From Arabidopsis thaliana (Eukaryota > Streptophyta > Magnoliopsida > Brassicales > Brassicaceae): DNA of 64,000 nt. Of this stretch, positions 44,589 to 58,758 are shown piece after piece (the first letter of the stretch is position 1; each line of letters starts with the position of its first letter). Under the pieces are notes generated by a model. The model had not been told where the DNA came from, did no database searches, and saw only the letters and a program-made list of their open reading frames with translations. The position numbers and the translations under genes are program-made. The stretch is taken from assembly GCF_000001735.4 (NCBI RefSeq), contig NC_003076.8, forward strand, positions 744,001 to 808,000, in the 5' to 3' direction.

Positions 44589-47500
44589 ATGGAAGCTGAA
44601 ATTGTGAATGTGAGACCTCAGCTAGGGTTTATCCAGAGAATGGTTCCTGCTCTACTTCCTGTCCTTTTGGTTTCTGTCGGATATATTGATCCCGGGAAAT
44701 GGGTTGCAAATATCGAAGGAGGTGCTCGTTTCGGGTATGACTTGGTGGCAATTACTCTGCTTTTCAATTTTGCCGCCATCTTATGCCAATATGTTGCAGC
44801 TCGCATAAGCGTTGTGACTGGTAAACACTTGGCTCAGGTAAACATTTTTCTGATCTCTAAAGAACAAACTTTTTAAAATAACAAACTGGGCTCTGTGGTT
44901 GTCTTGTCACTTTCTCAAAGTGGAATTCTACTAACCACCTTCTCTATTTTTCTAACATTTTAATGTTCTTTACTGGGACAGATCTGCAATGAAGAATATG
45001 ACAAGTGGACGTGCATGTTCTTGGGCATTCAGGCGGAGTTCTCAGCAATTCTGCTCGACCTTACCATGGTAGTTACTTACAATCTTTGCTGTTCTTAATT
45101 TTTTTATTATGTGATAAAATTTTGATTCCTCTGACTTGAGCTTCTCTATTATAAACAGGTTGTGGGAGTTGCGCATGCACTTAACCTTTTGTTTGGGGTG
45201 GAGTTATCCACTGGAGTGTTTTTGGCCGCCATGGATGCGTTTTTATTTCCTGTTTTCGCCTCTTTCCTTGTATGACTGGTCTTCCTGTCTTGTTTTTTTT
45301 CTCCACGTTCTTGAAATAGCATTATTGGAAATTAGCTGACATGCATACAATTTCTGACAGGAAAATGGTATGGCAAATACAGTATCCATTTACTCTGCAG
45401 GCCTGGTATTACTTCTCTATGTATCTGGCGTCTTGCTGAGTCAGTCTGAGATCCCACTCTCTATGAATGGAGTGTTAACTCGGTTAAATGGAGAGAGCGC
45501 ATTCGCACTGATGGGTCTTCTTGGCGCAAGCATCGTCCCTCACAATTTTTATATCCATTCTTATTTTGCTGGGGTACCTTTTTTCTCTTTATATGTATCT
45601 CTCTTTTCTGTTAAGAAGCAATAATTATACTAAGCAGTGAACGCTCTATTACAGGAAAGTACATCTTCGTCTGATGTCGACAAGAGCAGCTTGTGTCAAG
45701 ACCATTTGTTCGCCATCTTTGGTGTCTTCAGCGGACTGTCACTTGTAAATTATGTATTGATGAATGCAGCAGCTAATGTGTTTCACAGTACTGGCCTTGT
45801 GGTACTGACTTTTCACGATGCCTTGTCACTAATGGAGCAGGTTTGTTCTGACGGTTTTATGTTCGTATTAGTCTATAATTCATTTTTAGGGAAAATGTTC
45901 AGAAATCTCTCGTGATTATTAATTATCTTGTTCTTGATTGTTGATCACAGGTATTTATGAGTCCGCTCATTCCAGTGGTCTTTTTGATGCTCTTGTTCTT
46001 CTCTAGTCAAATTACCGCACTAGCTTGGGCTTTCGGTGGAGAGGTCGTCCTGCATGACTTCCTGAAGATAGAAATACCCGCTTGGCTTCATCGTGCTACA
46101 ATCAGAATTCTTGCAGTTGCTCCTGCGCTTTATTGTGTATGGACATCTGGTGCAGACGGAATATACCAGTTACTTATATTCACCCAGGTCTTGGTGGCAA
46201 TGATGCTTCCTTGCTCGGTAATACCGCTTTTCCGCATTGCTTCGTCGAGACAAATCATGGGTGTCCATAAAATCCCTCAGGTTGGCGAGTTCCTCGCACT
46301 TACAACGTTTTTGGGATTTCTGGGGTTGAATGTTGTTTTTGTTGTTGAGATGGTATTTGGGAGCAGTGACTGGGCTGGTGGTTTGAGATGGAATACCGTG
46401 ATGGGCACCTCGATTCAGTACACCACTCTGCTTGTATCGTCATGTGCATCCTTATGCCTGATACTCTGGCTGGCAGCCACGCCGCTGAAATCTGCGAGTA
46501 ACAGAGCGGAAGCTCAAATATGGAACATGGATGCTCAAAATGCTTTATCTTATCCATCTGTTCAAGAAGAGGAAATTGAAAGAACAGAAACAAGGAGGAA
46601 CGAAGACGAATCAATAGTGCGGTTGGAAAGCAGGGTAAAGGATCAGTTGGATACTACGTCTGTTACTAGCTCGGTCTATGATTTGCCAGAGAACATTCTA
46701 ATGACGGATCAAGAAATCCGTTCGAGCCCTCCAGAGGAAAGAGAGTTGGATGTAAAGTACTCTACCTCTCAAGTTAGTAGTCTTAAGGAAGACTCTGATG
46801 TAAAGGAACAGTCTGTATTGCAGTCAACAGTGGTTAATGAGGTCAGTGATAAGGATCTGATTGTTGAAACAAAGATGGCGAAAATTGAACCAATGAGTCC
46901 TGTGGAGAAGATTGTTAGCATGGAGAATAACAGCAAGTTTATTGAAAAGGATGTTGAAGGGGTTTCATGGGAAACAGAAGAAGCTACCAAAGCTGCTCCT
47001 ACAAGCAACTTTACTGTCGGATCTGATGGTCCTCCTTCATTCCGCAGCTTAAGTGGGGAAGGGGGAAGTGGGACTGGAAGCCTTTCACGGTTGCAAGGTT
47101 TGGGACGTGCTGCCCGGAGACACTTATCTGCGATCCTTGATGAATTTTGGGGACATTTATATGATTTTCATGGGCAATTGGTTGCTGAAGCCAGGGCAAA
47201 GAAACTAGATCAGCTGTTTGGCACTGATCAAAAGTCAGCCTCTTCTATGAAAGCAGATTCGTTTGGAAAAGACATTAGCAGTGGATATTGCATGTCACCA
47301 ACTGCGAAGGGAATGGATTCACAGATGACTTCAAGTTTATATGATTCACTGAAGCAGCAGAGGACACCGGGAAGTATCGATTCGTTGTATGGATTACAAA
47401 GAGGTTCGTCACCGTCACCGTTGGTCAACCGTATGCAGATGTTGGGTGCATATGGTAACACCACTAATAATAATAATGCTTACGAATTGAGTGAGAGAAG

Positions 47501-49066
47501 ATACTCTAGCCTGCGTGCTCCATCATCTTCAGAGGGTTGGGAACACCAACAACCAGCTACAGTTCACGGATACCAGATGAAGTCATATGTAGACAATTTG
47601 GCAAAAGAAAGGCTTGAAGCCTTACAATCCCGTGGAGAGATCCCGACATCGAGATCTATGGCGCTTGGTACATTGAGCTATACACAGCAACTTGCTTTAG
47701 CCTTGAAACAGAAGTCCCAGAATGGTCTAACCCCTGGACCAGCTCCTGGGTTTGAGAATTTTGCTGGGTCTAGAAGCATATCGCGACAATCTGAAAGATC
47801 TTATTACGGTGTTCCATCTTCTGGCAATACTGATACTGTTGGCGCAGCAGTAGCCAATGAGAAAAAATATAGTAGCATGCCAGATATCTCAGGATTGTCT
47901 ATGTCCGCAAGGAACATGCATTTACCAAACAACAAGAGTGGATACTGGGATCCGTCAAGTGGAGGAGGAGGGTATGGTGCGTCTTATGGTCGGTTAAGCA
48001 ATGAATCATCGTTATATTCTAATTTGGGGTCACGGGTGGGAGTACCCTCGACTTATGATGACATTTCTCAATCAAGAGGAGGCTACAGAGATGCCTACAG
48101 TTTGCCACAGAGTGCAACAACAGGGACCGGATCGCTTTGGTCCAGACAGCCCTTTGAGCAGTTTGGTGTAGCGGAGAGGAATGGTGCTGTTGGTGAGGAG
48201 CTCAGGAATAGATCGAATCCGATCAATATAGACAACAACGCTTCTTCTAATGTTGATGCAGAGGCTAAGCTTCTTCAGTCGTTCAGGCACTGTATTCTAA
48301 AGCTTATTAAACTTGAAGGATCCGAGTGGTTGTTTGGACAAAGCGATGGAGTTGATGAAGAACTGATTGACCGGGTAGCTGCACGAGAGAAGTTTATCTA
48401 TGAAGCTGAAGCTCGAGAAATAAACCAGGTGGGTCACATGGGGGAGCCACTAATTTCATCGGTTCCTAACTGTGGAGATGGTTGCGTTTGGAGAGCTGAT
48501 TTGATTGTGAGCTTTGGAGTTTGGTGCATTCACCGTGTCCTTGACTTGTCTCTCATGGAGAGTCGGCCTGAGCTTTGGGGAAAGTACACTTACGTTCTCA
48601 ACCGCCTACAGGTAACAAAAACCGCAGTAGTTCATTGAAAATCACAGTTTTGCAGTTTGAAAATATTGACATGTATGGATTTAAACAGGGAGTGATTGAT
48701 CCGGCGTTCTCAAAGCTGCGGACACCAATGACACCGTGCTTTTGCCTTCAGATTCCAGCGAGCCACCAGAGAGCGAGTCCGACTTCAGCTAACGGAATGT
48801 TACCTCCGGCTGCAAAACCGGCTAAAGGCAAATGCACAACCGCAGTCACACTTCTTGATCTAATCAAAGACGTTGAAATGGCAATCTCTTGTAGAAAAGG
48901 CCGAACCGGTACAGCTGCAGGTGATGTGGCTTTCCCAAAGGGGAAAGAGAATTTGGCTTCGGTTTTGAAGCGGTATAAACGTCGGTTATCGAATAAACCA
49001 GTAGGTATGAATCAGGATGGACCCGGTTCAAGAAAAAACGTGACTGCGTACGGATCATTGGGTTGA
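44589..49066 (+). CDS. EIN2: EIN2, central ethylene signalling membrane protein
   Basis: ER membrane protein; without ethylene, CTR1 phosphorylates it, and with ethylene its C-terminal part is cleaved and enters the nucleus and P-bodies. Coding exons are 44589-44837, 44982-45068, 45159-45269, 45361-45573, 45655-45840, 45951-48611 and 48689-49066, giving 1294 residues, the known length. About residues 1-460 form an NRAMP-like membrane domain ([19 protein letters not shown] near the start) spread over the first six exons. The soluble C-terminal part lies mostly in the 2.66-kb exon 6. S645, the known phosphorylation and cleavage site, is the first Ser of [12 protein letters not shown]. The nuclear signal LKRYKRRL is at 1262-1269. 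The leader is long and contains uORFs. Confidence 0.97.
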
Positions 49067-49513
49067 AGAAGAAGAACATTGTGAGAAATCTCATGATCAA
49101 AGTGACGTCGAGAGGGAAGCCGAAGAATCAAAACTCTCGCTTTTGATTGCTCCTCTGCTTCGTTAATTGTGTATTAAGAAAAGAAGAAAAAAAATGGATT
49201 TTTGTTGCTTCAGAATTTTTCGCTCTTTTTTTCTTAATTTGGTTGTAATGTTATGTTTATATACATATATCATCATCATAGGACCATAGCTACAAACCGA
49301 ATCCGGTTTGTGTAATTCTATGCGGAATCATAAAGAAATCGTCGGTTTGAAATGTTAAATCTCCTAAACCGGATCTCTGCACGTAGCTGACACATCGACG
49401 CTAGATTACTGACACGTGTCCTTATCAATATTTCTTCTCGAAACGTCTTACTGTTTCATAAAGTCCTTCAAATTTCTGGGGAACTAAGAAAATCCAGCAG
49501 AGTAACTAATCCA
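49067..49513. other. EIN2 3' UTR and promoter of the small membrane-protein gene
   Basis: The first 200-250 bases are the probable EIN2 3' UTR. The palindrome GACACGTGTC at 49411-49420 is a perfect G-box about 95 bases before the next ATG. ACACGTAGCTGAC-like ACGT sequence lies just upstream. Confidence 0.55.
49411..49420. promoter_or_regulatory. Palindromic G-box (GACACGTGTC)
   Basis: A 10-base perfect palindrome containing CACGTG, with CACGTGTC matching the ABRE form. It is about 95 bases upstream of the small gene at 49514 and is the most obvious regulatory site in this short promoter. bZIP or bHLH binding is inferred from the motif. Confidence 0.55.
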
Positions 49514-49717
49514 ATGGGTTATGTAATCTACATATCGTTCCCGGCGATTCTTCTCCTTCTGATCGTCGCTATCGCCTTTTATCTCATCGGACGAAAAATC
49601 GGCCGGAGAGAAGGGATTCAATCAACGTCGCAGTTACACTACGGACCGCCGTTGGCTAATTTTCCGGCACCTGCACCACCGCATAAAGCTATGGAGAAGC
49701 CACCGGAGCCGGTTTAG
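49514..49717 (+). CDS. Small single-pass membrane protein, 67 residues
   Basis: The frame starts MGYVIYISFPAILLLLIVAI, giving one transmembrane helix at about residues 5-24. It continues with a basic stop-transfer patch (GRKIGRREG) and ends in a Pro-rich tail (PPLANFPAPAPPHKAMEKPP). I do not recognise the family. The organised order of helix, basic patch and tail, the moderate GC content, and a G-box promoter argue for a real gene rather than chance. It sits between EIN2 and IDH5 on the same strand. Orientation across the membrane and function are unknown. Confidence 0.7.
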   Translation: MGYVIYISFPAILLLLIVAIAFYLIGRKIGRREGIQSTSQLHYGPPLANFPAPAPPHKAMEKPPEPV

Positions 49718-50042
49718 TGTATGTATGATGACGTAATAATACTTACGTATTACGTAAACGTTCTATATATGTAGTTTGTGTGTTAAATAAGATGTAATTG
49801 GGCCGATGCTGAAACCAATTTTAAAACAACTCTTTATTGGGCCTGGGGTTTAAGGAAACACTTCGTGCCGTTTAAATTCCGTACTCACCTAATGCAACCT
49901 AGAAACTACGCAGCGTTTTGACGGAAGAAGAAATATTCGCTTCTTCTTTTACAACTTTTGTCCCACAACGCAGAAAAGTCCTCTCTTTCTCTCTCTCGAA
50001 TAATAATTTTTCATTTGCTGCGTCCTTTTGGTGCTTGAAGCG
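49718..50042. other. IDH5 promoter and leader
   Basis: Two TGGGCC site II motifs at 49799-49804 and 49838-49843 lie 200-245 bases before the IDH5 ATG. Such motifs are frequent in promoters of nuclear genes for mitochondrial proteins. The leader just before the ATG is CT-rich. No gene is present. Confidence 0.55.
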
Positions 50043-51939
50043 ATGACCATGGCAGCAAATCTAGCGCGACGGCTGATCGGAAACCGATCGACTCAGATCC
50101 TTGGAGCCGTGAACTCTAGCTCAGGTGCGGCTAGTTCTGTCGCTAGGGCTTTCTGCTCCTCCACCACTCCGATCACCGCAACTCTCTTCCCTGGCGATGG
50201 GATCGGTCCCGAGATCGCCGAATCTGTCAAAAAGGTCCCTCATCCTAATCTCTTTTCTGCGCAGAATTTCGAGTTCTGGAAGTCATAGTTACGAGATAAT
50301 TGTTTGATTGAATTTTGTACGATAATTTGTGGGAATTCGGCAATTTTGTTGATAGTTTTTGCGTTTTGTACTGATCCAGGTGTTTACAACAGCTGGTGTA
50401 CCAATTGAGTGGGAAGAACACTATGTTGGGACTGAGATAGATCCGAGAACACAGAGTTTCTTGACATGGGAAAGTCTCGAATCTGTGCGTAGAAACAAAG
50501 TTGGTTTGAAAGGTCCAATGGCTACTCCAATTGGGAAAGGTCACCGTTCTTTGAACCTGACTCTTAGGAAAGAGCTTAATCTATATGCCAATGTTAGACC
50601 TTGTTACAGTCTTCCTGGTTACAAAACTCGTTACGATGATGTTGATCTCATTACCATCAGAGAAAACACGGAAGGAGAATACAGTGGCCTTGAACATCAG
50701 GTTTAGTTTGTTTTAAGTCTATTGATCGAATATTTCAGGTTAGTTCTTCTAATAAATGATTCTAATGATGGTTTTGTTTTCTCCTGACGCATATAATAGG
50801 TTGTTAGAGGTGTGGTGGAAAGTCTTAAAATCATTACCCGTCAGGCGAGTTTGAGAGTTGCAGAGTATGCTTTTCTCTATGCCAAGACTCATGGAAGAGA
50901 GAGAGTTTCTGCTATCCACAAAGCCAACATTATGCAGAAAACTGACGGTCTCTTTCTCAAGGTCTGCCCGTTTTATAACTCCAAGCATTTCTTATACGGA
51001 GGGATCAAAGCAATGATTGTTATTTCTGCTAGTTTTTTTTTTTTTACATTTTGTTCTGAGACCATTTTTATTTTGCTTCCGTTTTTCAGTGTTGTCGTGA
51101 GGTTGCTGAGAAGTATCCTGAGATCACTTACGAGGAGGTCGTTATTGACAACTGCTGTATGATGGTAAGCTATGACACCGAATCTACTATTTTTTCGTTA
51201 ATTAAGTTAGTGGTCGGGACTCGGGATCACCTTGTAGATTTAGAAGTTTGGTTTCTTAGCAACTTGTATTTGAGTTCTGCTTTTCCACTGTTTTTACATG
51301 TGGAATATGCGACTGATAATCTTGAGATACCTGCAGCTTGTGAAAAACCCAGCACTTTTTGATGTCTTGGTGATGCCAAACCTGTACGGTGACATTATTA
51401 GCGATCTGTGTGCCGGATTGGTTGGAGGACTAGGATTGACTCCAAGGTAAAAACACTTGTTCCTTCATCTTGTGTAATAGTGATCTTTAGTATGATTATG
51501 AGCTACATCATCTTAAGGCCTTATTATCTTTGACGCAGTTGTAATATTGGAGAAGATGGTGTAGCCCTTGCTGAAGCAGTTCACGGTTCTGCACCTGATA
51601 TCGCTGGAAAGGTTGGTCCTTCAAACAATATATCATTCCAATTTCATCATTTACGGGCTAAAGAGTATCATTTATGCATCCAATGTTGAAAGATTAATAT
51701 GTGTGATTTTTAAATTTGTTGTTGTCTTTCTGTTTTGGGTGATGTAGAACTTGGCGAACCCAACCGCGTTGCTTCTGAGTGGAGTGATGATGTTGCGTCA
51801 CCTGAAGTTCAACGAACAAGCAGAACAAATCCACAGTGCAATCATCAACACCATAGCAGAGGGCAAATACAGAACCGCGGATCTTGGAGGTAGTTCGACC
51901 ACCACGGAATTCACAAAGGCAATCTGTGATCATCTCTGA
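50043..51939 (+). CDS. IDH5: NAD-dependent isocitrate dehydrogenase catalytic subunit V, mitochondrial
   Basis: Oxidises isocitrate to 2-oxoglutarate with NAD+ in the mitochondrial matrix, as the catalytic partner in a heteromeric complex of the TCA cycle. Exons 50043-50234, 50380-50700, 50800-50961, 51090-51164, 51337-51446, 51539-51611 and 51748-51939 give 374 residues. Residues 1 to about 40 are an Arg/Ser-rich transit peptide. Then come [11 protein letters not shown], the substrate-binding [12 protein letters not shown], and [10 protein letters not shown]. Metal-site Asp residues occur in [13 protein letters not shown], and the NAD-binding [10 protein letters not shown] follows. I start at the first ATG; upstream in-frame codons begin with TTG. 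A second ATG two codons later is possible. Confidence 0.95.
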
Positions 51940-54997
<3,058 letters not shown>

Positions 54998-55301
54998 ACA
55001 ATTGGGTTACCCTCAGTTTTGTGATATCTTCCAAATAAAACAACCTTTGAATTATTATTGCTTGAGTGTACTTTTTACCACTTTTATTCTCATTATTATT
55101 CCCTAATTAATATTACCACCATAGGTTTAGACAAGACAAGTCATGTTTAATCAATGAAGGCTTCGATGAGAAGATTATATGATATCTACCATCAGCTAAT
55201 ACCTAAAAATGGCTCATTTCACAAACTCCTTAAATGGATCCTCTAACATTATTAAAAAAACCTAAACGTTAGTAGTAGAACCATCTTCTTGAATCAAAGA
55301 C
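54998..55301. other. Convergent 3' regions of ADK2 and the SAUR gene
   Basis: An AATAAA-like CAAATAAAAC at 55032 may serve ADK2 polyadenylation. No gene is visible in these 304 bases. Confidence 0.55.
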
Positions 55302-55646
55302 TCATAACGAATAACGAGGAGAAGCGCAACGGAGGACCTCGAGAAAGAGAGTTTCGTCACAAGCAATACAAAGCTTGGAATCTCCGGAAGTGAAATCGTC
55401 GTAAGCTTCATCTTTTGATTGATCAAGCAAAGCTCTGAAGATGGGATCGTGAAGCAACGTGATCTTTATAACGAACCTCTTATAAGTTTCCTCATCTTTA
55501 CCAACGTACACCACAAGGTGTCCCTTTGGTACGTCATGTGGTATATGATATTGATCCTTAGGATTTCCGGTGGCGACGCGGTGTTTGGCAACTCTGCTTG
55601 ACATTTGCTTCCATGCCTTTGCGATCAGCTTGCTCTTCTTCATCAT
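55302..55646 (-). CDS. SAUR44: SAUR-like auxin-responsive protein, probably SAUR44
   Basis: Single-exon gene of 114 residues in the small auxin up RNA family; relatives promote cell expansion by inhibiting PP2C.D phosphatases at the plasma membrane. The core PHDVPKGHLVVYVGKDEETYKRFVIKI and the following LLHDPIFRALLDQSKDE pattern are diagnostic. The start MMKKSKLIAKAWKQ is basic. An open frame continues to 55727, but a TATAAATA lies inside it, so the first ATG downstream of the TATA box (55646) is the start. ATG 55643 is an alternative. The number 44 is from memory and less certain than the family. Confidence 0.85.
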   Translation of the reverse strand: MMKKSKLIAKAWKQMSSRVAKHRVATGNPKDQYHIPHDVPKGHLVVYVGKDEETYKRFVIKITLLHDPIFRALLDQSKDEAYDDFTSGDSKLCIACDETLFLEVLRCASPRYSL

Positions 55647-55715
55647 GTTTATGAGAGAGATGAGAAAGAGAAAGAGAGAGACGTTTTTGGGGTTTAGTAC
55701 TAGTGCCGTACATGG

Positions 55716-55725
55716 GTATTTATAC
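55716..55725 (-). promoter_or_regulatory. TATA box of the SAUR gene
   Basis: GTATAAATAC on the minus strand, about 70 bases upstream of the start codon. It decides the translation start against the longer open frame. Confidence 0.65.
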
Positions 55726-57266
55726 ACAAAGTCACTAACATAGGTCTACTATATATATATTCAATGTATGTATTATATGGATGAATAGGTATGGGTAATG
55801 ATTATTTTTGGACCATGTCGTCTTTACAAATAATACATGATCTACATTAGTTATCATGAAAAACAATACATTCCATTCAATACATATATATTACCAAGAA
55901 ATATGTATAAATATTTGGAACGTCATTATCAATTTAGTTTTGAAAATAAGATGTCTTTGTTCATCATCTTATTTTATTTGTTTTTTGGGGTCAACTACGG
56001 CCAAGCTGTACTTACGACATACGAAATCGTACGAACATGCATCTTCCCTCAAACAATGGCCAATGGGCTTTCGCTTTAATCATTGCTTCGTTTTGATTAT
56101 TTGGTTTCTTTAAATTTTCATGAATACAAAACAAATCTTTATCGGCATGGCATGCACATTGGCACTCAACTATTTGGCATAGAGATAATGTATGAGTGTC
56201 GTCACAGTAGTAGAATCACTTAAAGTGATTTGCATAACTTTAACAATTAGTAGAATCACTTTAACGATGTTATTTAACGAAAGCAGAAATTCTTTAGAGA
56301 AGAGCTAAAATTTGAAAGATTTGTTTTTCTTATAAAAAGGAGACGCATTTTATTCAAGTTGTGAAATTGTGGGTCCCAGGGTTCGATCAAATGCTGGAGA
56401 AAGATAAGATTTAAAAGATATAAGAAAAGGGATAAGATTCTTGGACAAAGTGCAATTCCACTTACGTACCATACATCGGGATATGTAACTCACATATTAC
56501 ACAAATTATCTAATCCTAACTGATTTGTTATGCTGGATATATCCATTGTGATCTGTCACTGGTGATTTACCAAAATCACAATACTTTTTAAATAATATCA
56601 TCAATAATTAGACTGAGTAGTTCAGCTGTATATCATCTAATACAAACGATGTTAATGCTGGATCTCATCATCATTTTGATGTATCACAGGTGATTACCAA
56701 AATCTTAACGTACATATCATGCCATCATACGTAAGCATGTTCGAAATTGGCCATTATAAATTCTTTATAATTCATTAGGGATTCATGATGTCTTGGTGGT
56801 CGACCATATGTTTACTTTTCAAGAAATCAATAAACGAATATAGCTAGTGGATATCTAACACTTGCGCATAAACATGAAATGTTTTACAGACAAATACGTT
56901 ATACATATTTAAGATTGTATACACCTATATAATACATGTACGTGTATATATATGTAATGATTGTATATACATGTACGTATATATGTATATCATTACAAAT
57001 CAGGCCGGTTGGAGATTCTGAGACGACCGATTCATCCCCCCCATAGAGACAGCCCGGTGCTTCATCCCATTGCTTCAGTGTCTCTCTTTAAGGAAACGAG
57101 AGATTATTAGCCTTCGGATCAGAAAATTAGATTTATTCCTAGCCGTTTGATGTACATGACCTCCAGCTATTGCACGTGAAATTTAATGGTAAGTTTTAAC
57201 CAGAAACCTACAAAATTGTGTGGGTGATATTTAATTGTAAGTTATAACAAAAAAAAAAAAAAAATT
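55726..57266. other. SAUR promoter and intergenic region
   Basis: No gene is recognised. The interval contains a diverged direct duplication at about 56527-56588 and 56652-56705. An imperfect palindrome (GTAATGAT...ATCATTAC) lies at 56954-56996. A 16-base A run is at 57249-57264. A short block near 57168-57247 repeats a GTG-ATTTAAT-GTAAGTT pattern twice. Confidence 0.5.
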
Positions 57267-57500
57267 GTCCTCGTCAGCATGGTCTAGTTGTAGTGATCAG
57301 ATAAGAGATGTTGTAATAAGGTATCCAAGGTTTGATACACCCTAAAAACTACTCCACAAACGTGTGGGTGTCAGGAATTTTCACATAGCTCATACTAATC
57401 CCAAGATCAGTCGGATTTCATGGCCCGTTGACCCGAGAACTAACTAGGGAAAAAAGACCTCGCGACCTGGCTCAGAGCTCAGTAAAAAGGAACATGTTCG
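57267..57500 (+). mobile_element. SINE-like, tRNA-derived retroelement (candidate)
   Basis: TGGTCTAGTTG at 57280-57290 matches the RNA polymerase III A box TRGYNNARNNG, and GGTTTGATAC at 57329-57338 resembles the B box GGTTCRANNC. They are about 49 bases apart, as in a tRNA gene. The sequence after the B box (AAGATCAGTCGGATTT, GGCCCGTTGACCCGAG) resembles bodies of plant SINEs. No tRNA cloverleaf can be formed with confidence. The right border is uncertain. It abuts a poly-A run on its left and a decayed DC1 gene on its right. Confidence 0.4.
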
Positions 57501-57534
57501 ATTAAAAAGCTTCATCGCCTCGGAGCTCAGGGAG

Positions 57535-57835
57535 AACCATCATTCTTATAGGCATCCCTTGTTCTTCTCTAATTCAGCAGAAACATGTTCGATTTGTGAT
57601 GAATCAGGAAAAGAAACGTTAACATGTGATGAATGCGAATTTTTCTTGTGTCTTTCCATATAAGGTGAGATACAAGAATGATGAGCATTTTACTCAACTT
57701 TACATATGAAGAAGACACAAATGGAGACTACTCGTGCGAAGCGATCATTGTGAGGAATCAACCATATTCTATGGATGCAAAGAATGTGAAGTGGCACTCC
57801 ATATTAAGAAATATGTTAAGATTCAATCTAAAAAA
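57535..57835 (+). pseudogene. Decayed DC1-domain (Cys/His-rich C1-like) gene
   Basis: Three successive reading frames give consecutive pieces of a plant DC1 protein. The first is HHSYRHPLFFSNSAETCSIC followed by DESGKETLTCDECEFFLCLS, ending in TAA at 57661. The second starts in a shifted frame at 57662, KVRYKNDEHFTQLY, and meets TGA. The third gives GDYSC then, after another shift, FYGCKECEVALHIK, where the expected Cys after HIK is lost. DC1 proteins form a large Arabidopsis family of presumed metal- and signal-binding proteins. At least two frameshifts and two stops show it is dead. Open frames after 57835 are unrelated AT-rich sequence. Confidence 0.8.
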
Positions 57836-58758
57836 AATAACATAGCCGTAGGGCAAACAGATTATTTCATATCAATAAAAAGAGATTTTACGGTTTTTAG
57901 TTTGCCAATCTTTGCTTTCAATTATTATTCATTGACCAAATTGTCTTCGTTTTTTTCTTTTTGTTGGTGTCGCACTATACATATATTCTATCAATATAAA
58001 TATTTTAATCTAAACGTCGTCTCAACAAACCTTTGACTTCAAATTTGTTCTTCCTCTTATTAGTCTTCGTCATATTTTCTTCCTTCTTCCATCTTTTAGT
58101 TCTGATAAGTTAACATTTTCATAAGACCTCAAAAATAGCTCCTACATTTGTTATCTTCCTTTTCAAGTCAACAATATTTTTTTTTGTTCTGTTATCAAAG
58201 ACTCCTTCTTTTGGTGATTAAACTCTGTTCAACTTCTGAAAAAAAGTTTTGATTTTTCTTTTGTCTGTAGTACACAAAGATCTCAAAGGTGAGTTTGTAA
58301 TTTCCTCGAAAGTTACTTTACCTTTCTTCTATCACGAAGTTCATACTTCTTTAGATTCTTGTTTAGGGAAGACCCAAAGGTTTAATCTTTAGTATAAATC
58401 TTGCAAGTTAGGCCAAGAAACATTCTTTCCCTAACTTTTCAAAATTAGGGTTCGTTACAGAATTTGGGGTTTTCTTGAATCTCTAATTTGATTCGACAAT
58501 TCATCAGGTTCCTTGATGTTACAGAATTTGATCCTTTGTTTTTGATTAGTTGGATTCAAAGATCAAATTTTAGAATGAAGTGAACAAATGAATAGTGCAT
58601 TTGATTCTCAGTCTTCTAGTGTAGTCAAGTGGTTTAGACTTAGAATCATTGTGATGATTGTTTTGATGTAAATGCTCCAATGAACTAAACTTGCTCACTG
58701 TACTTCGTTTGTGTGTATATCAGTGGAGGAACCTCGGTGTTTTAACATCTTTACGAAG
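57836..58758 (+). other. Promoter and leader of PCRK2, with a probable 5' UTR intron
   Basis: A leader exon probably ends at 58288 (CTCAAAG|GTGAGT) and rejoins at 58724 (ATATCAG|TGGAGG). That gives a 435-base intron just upstream of the start codon at 58759. No separate gene is seen. Confidence 0.55.

Noticed and set aside
56375-56390. tRNA B-box-like GGGTTCGATCAAA
   Set aside because: No A box at tRNA distance upstream and no acceptor stem.
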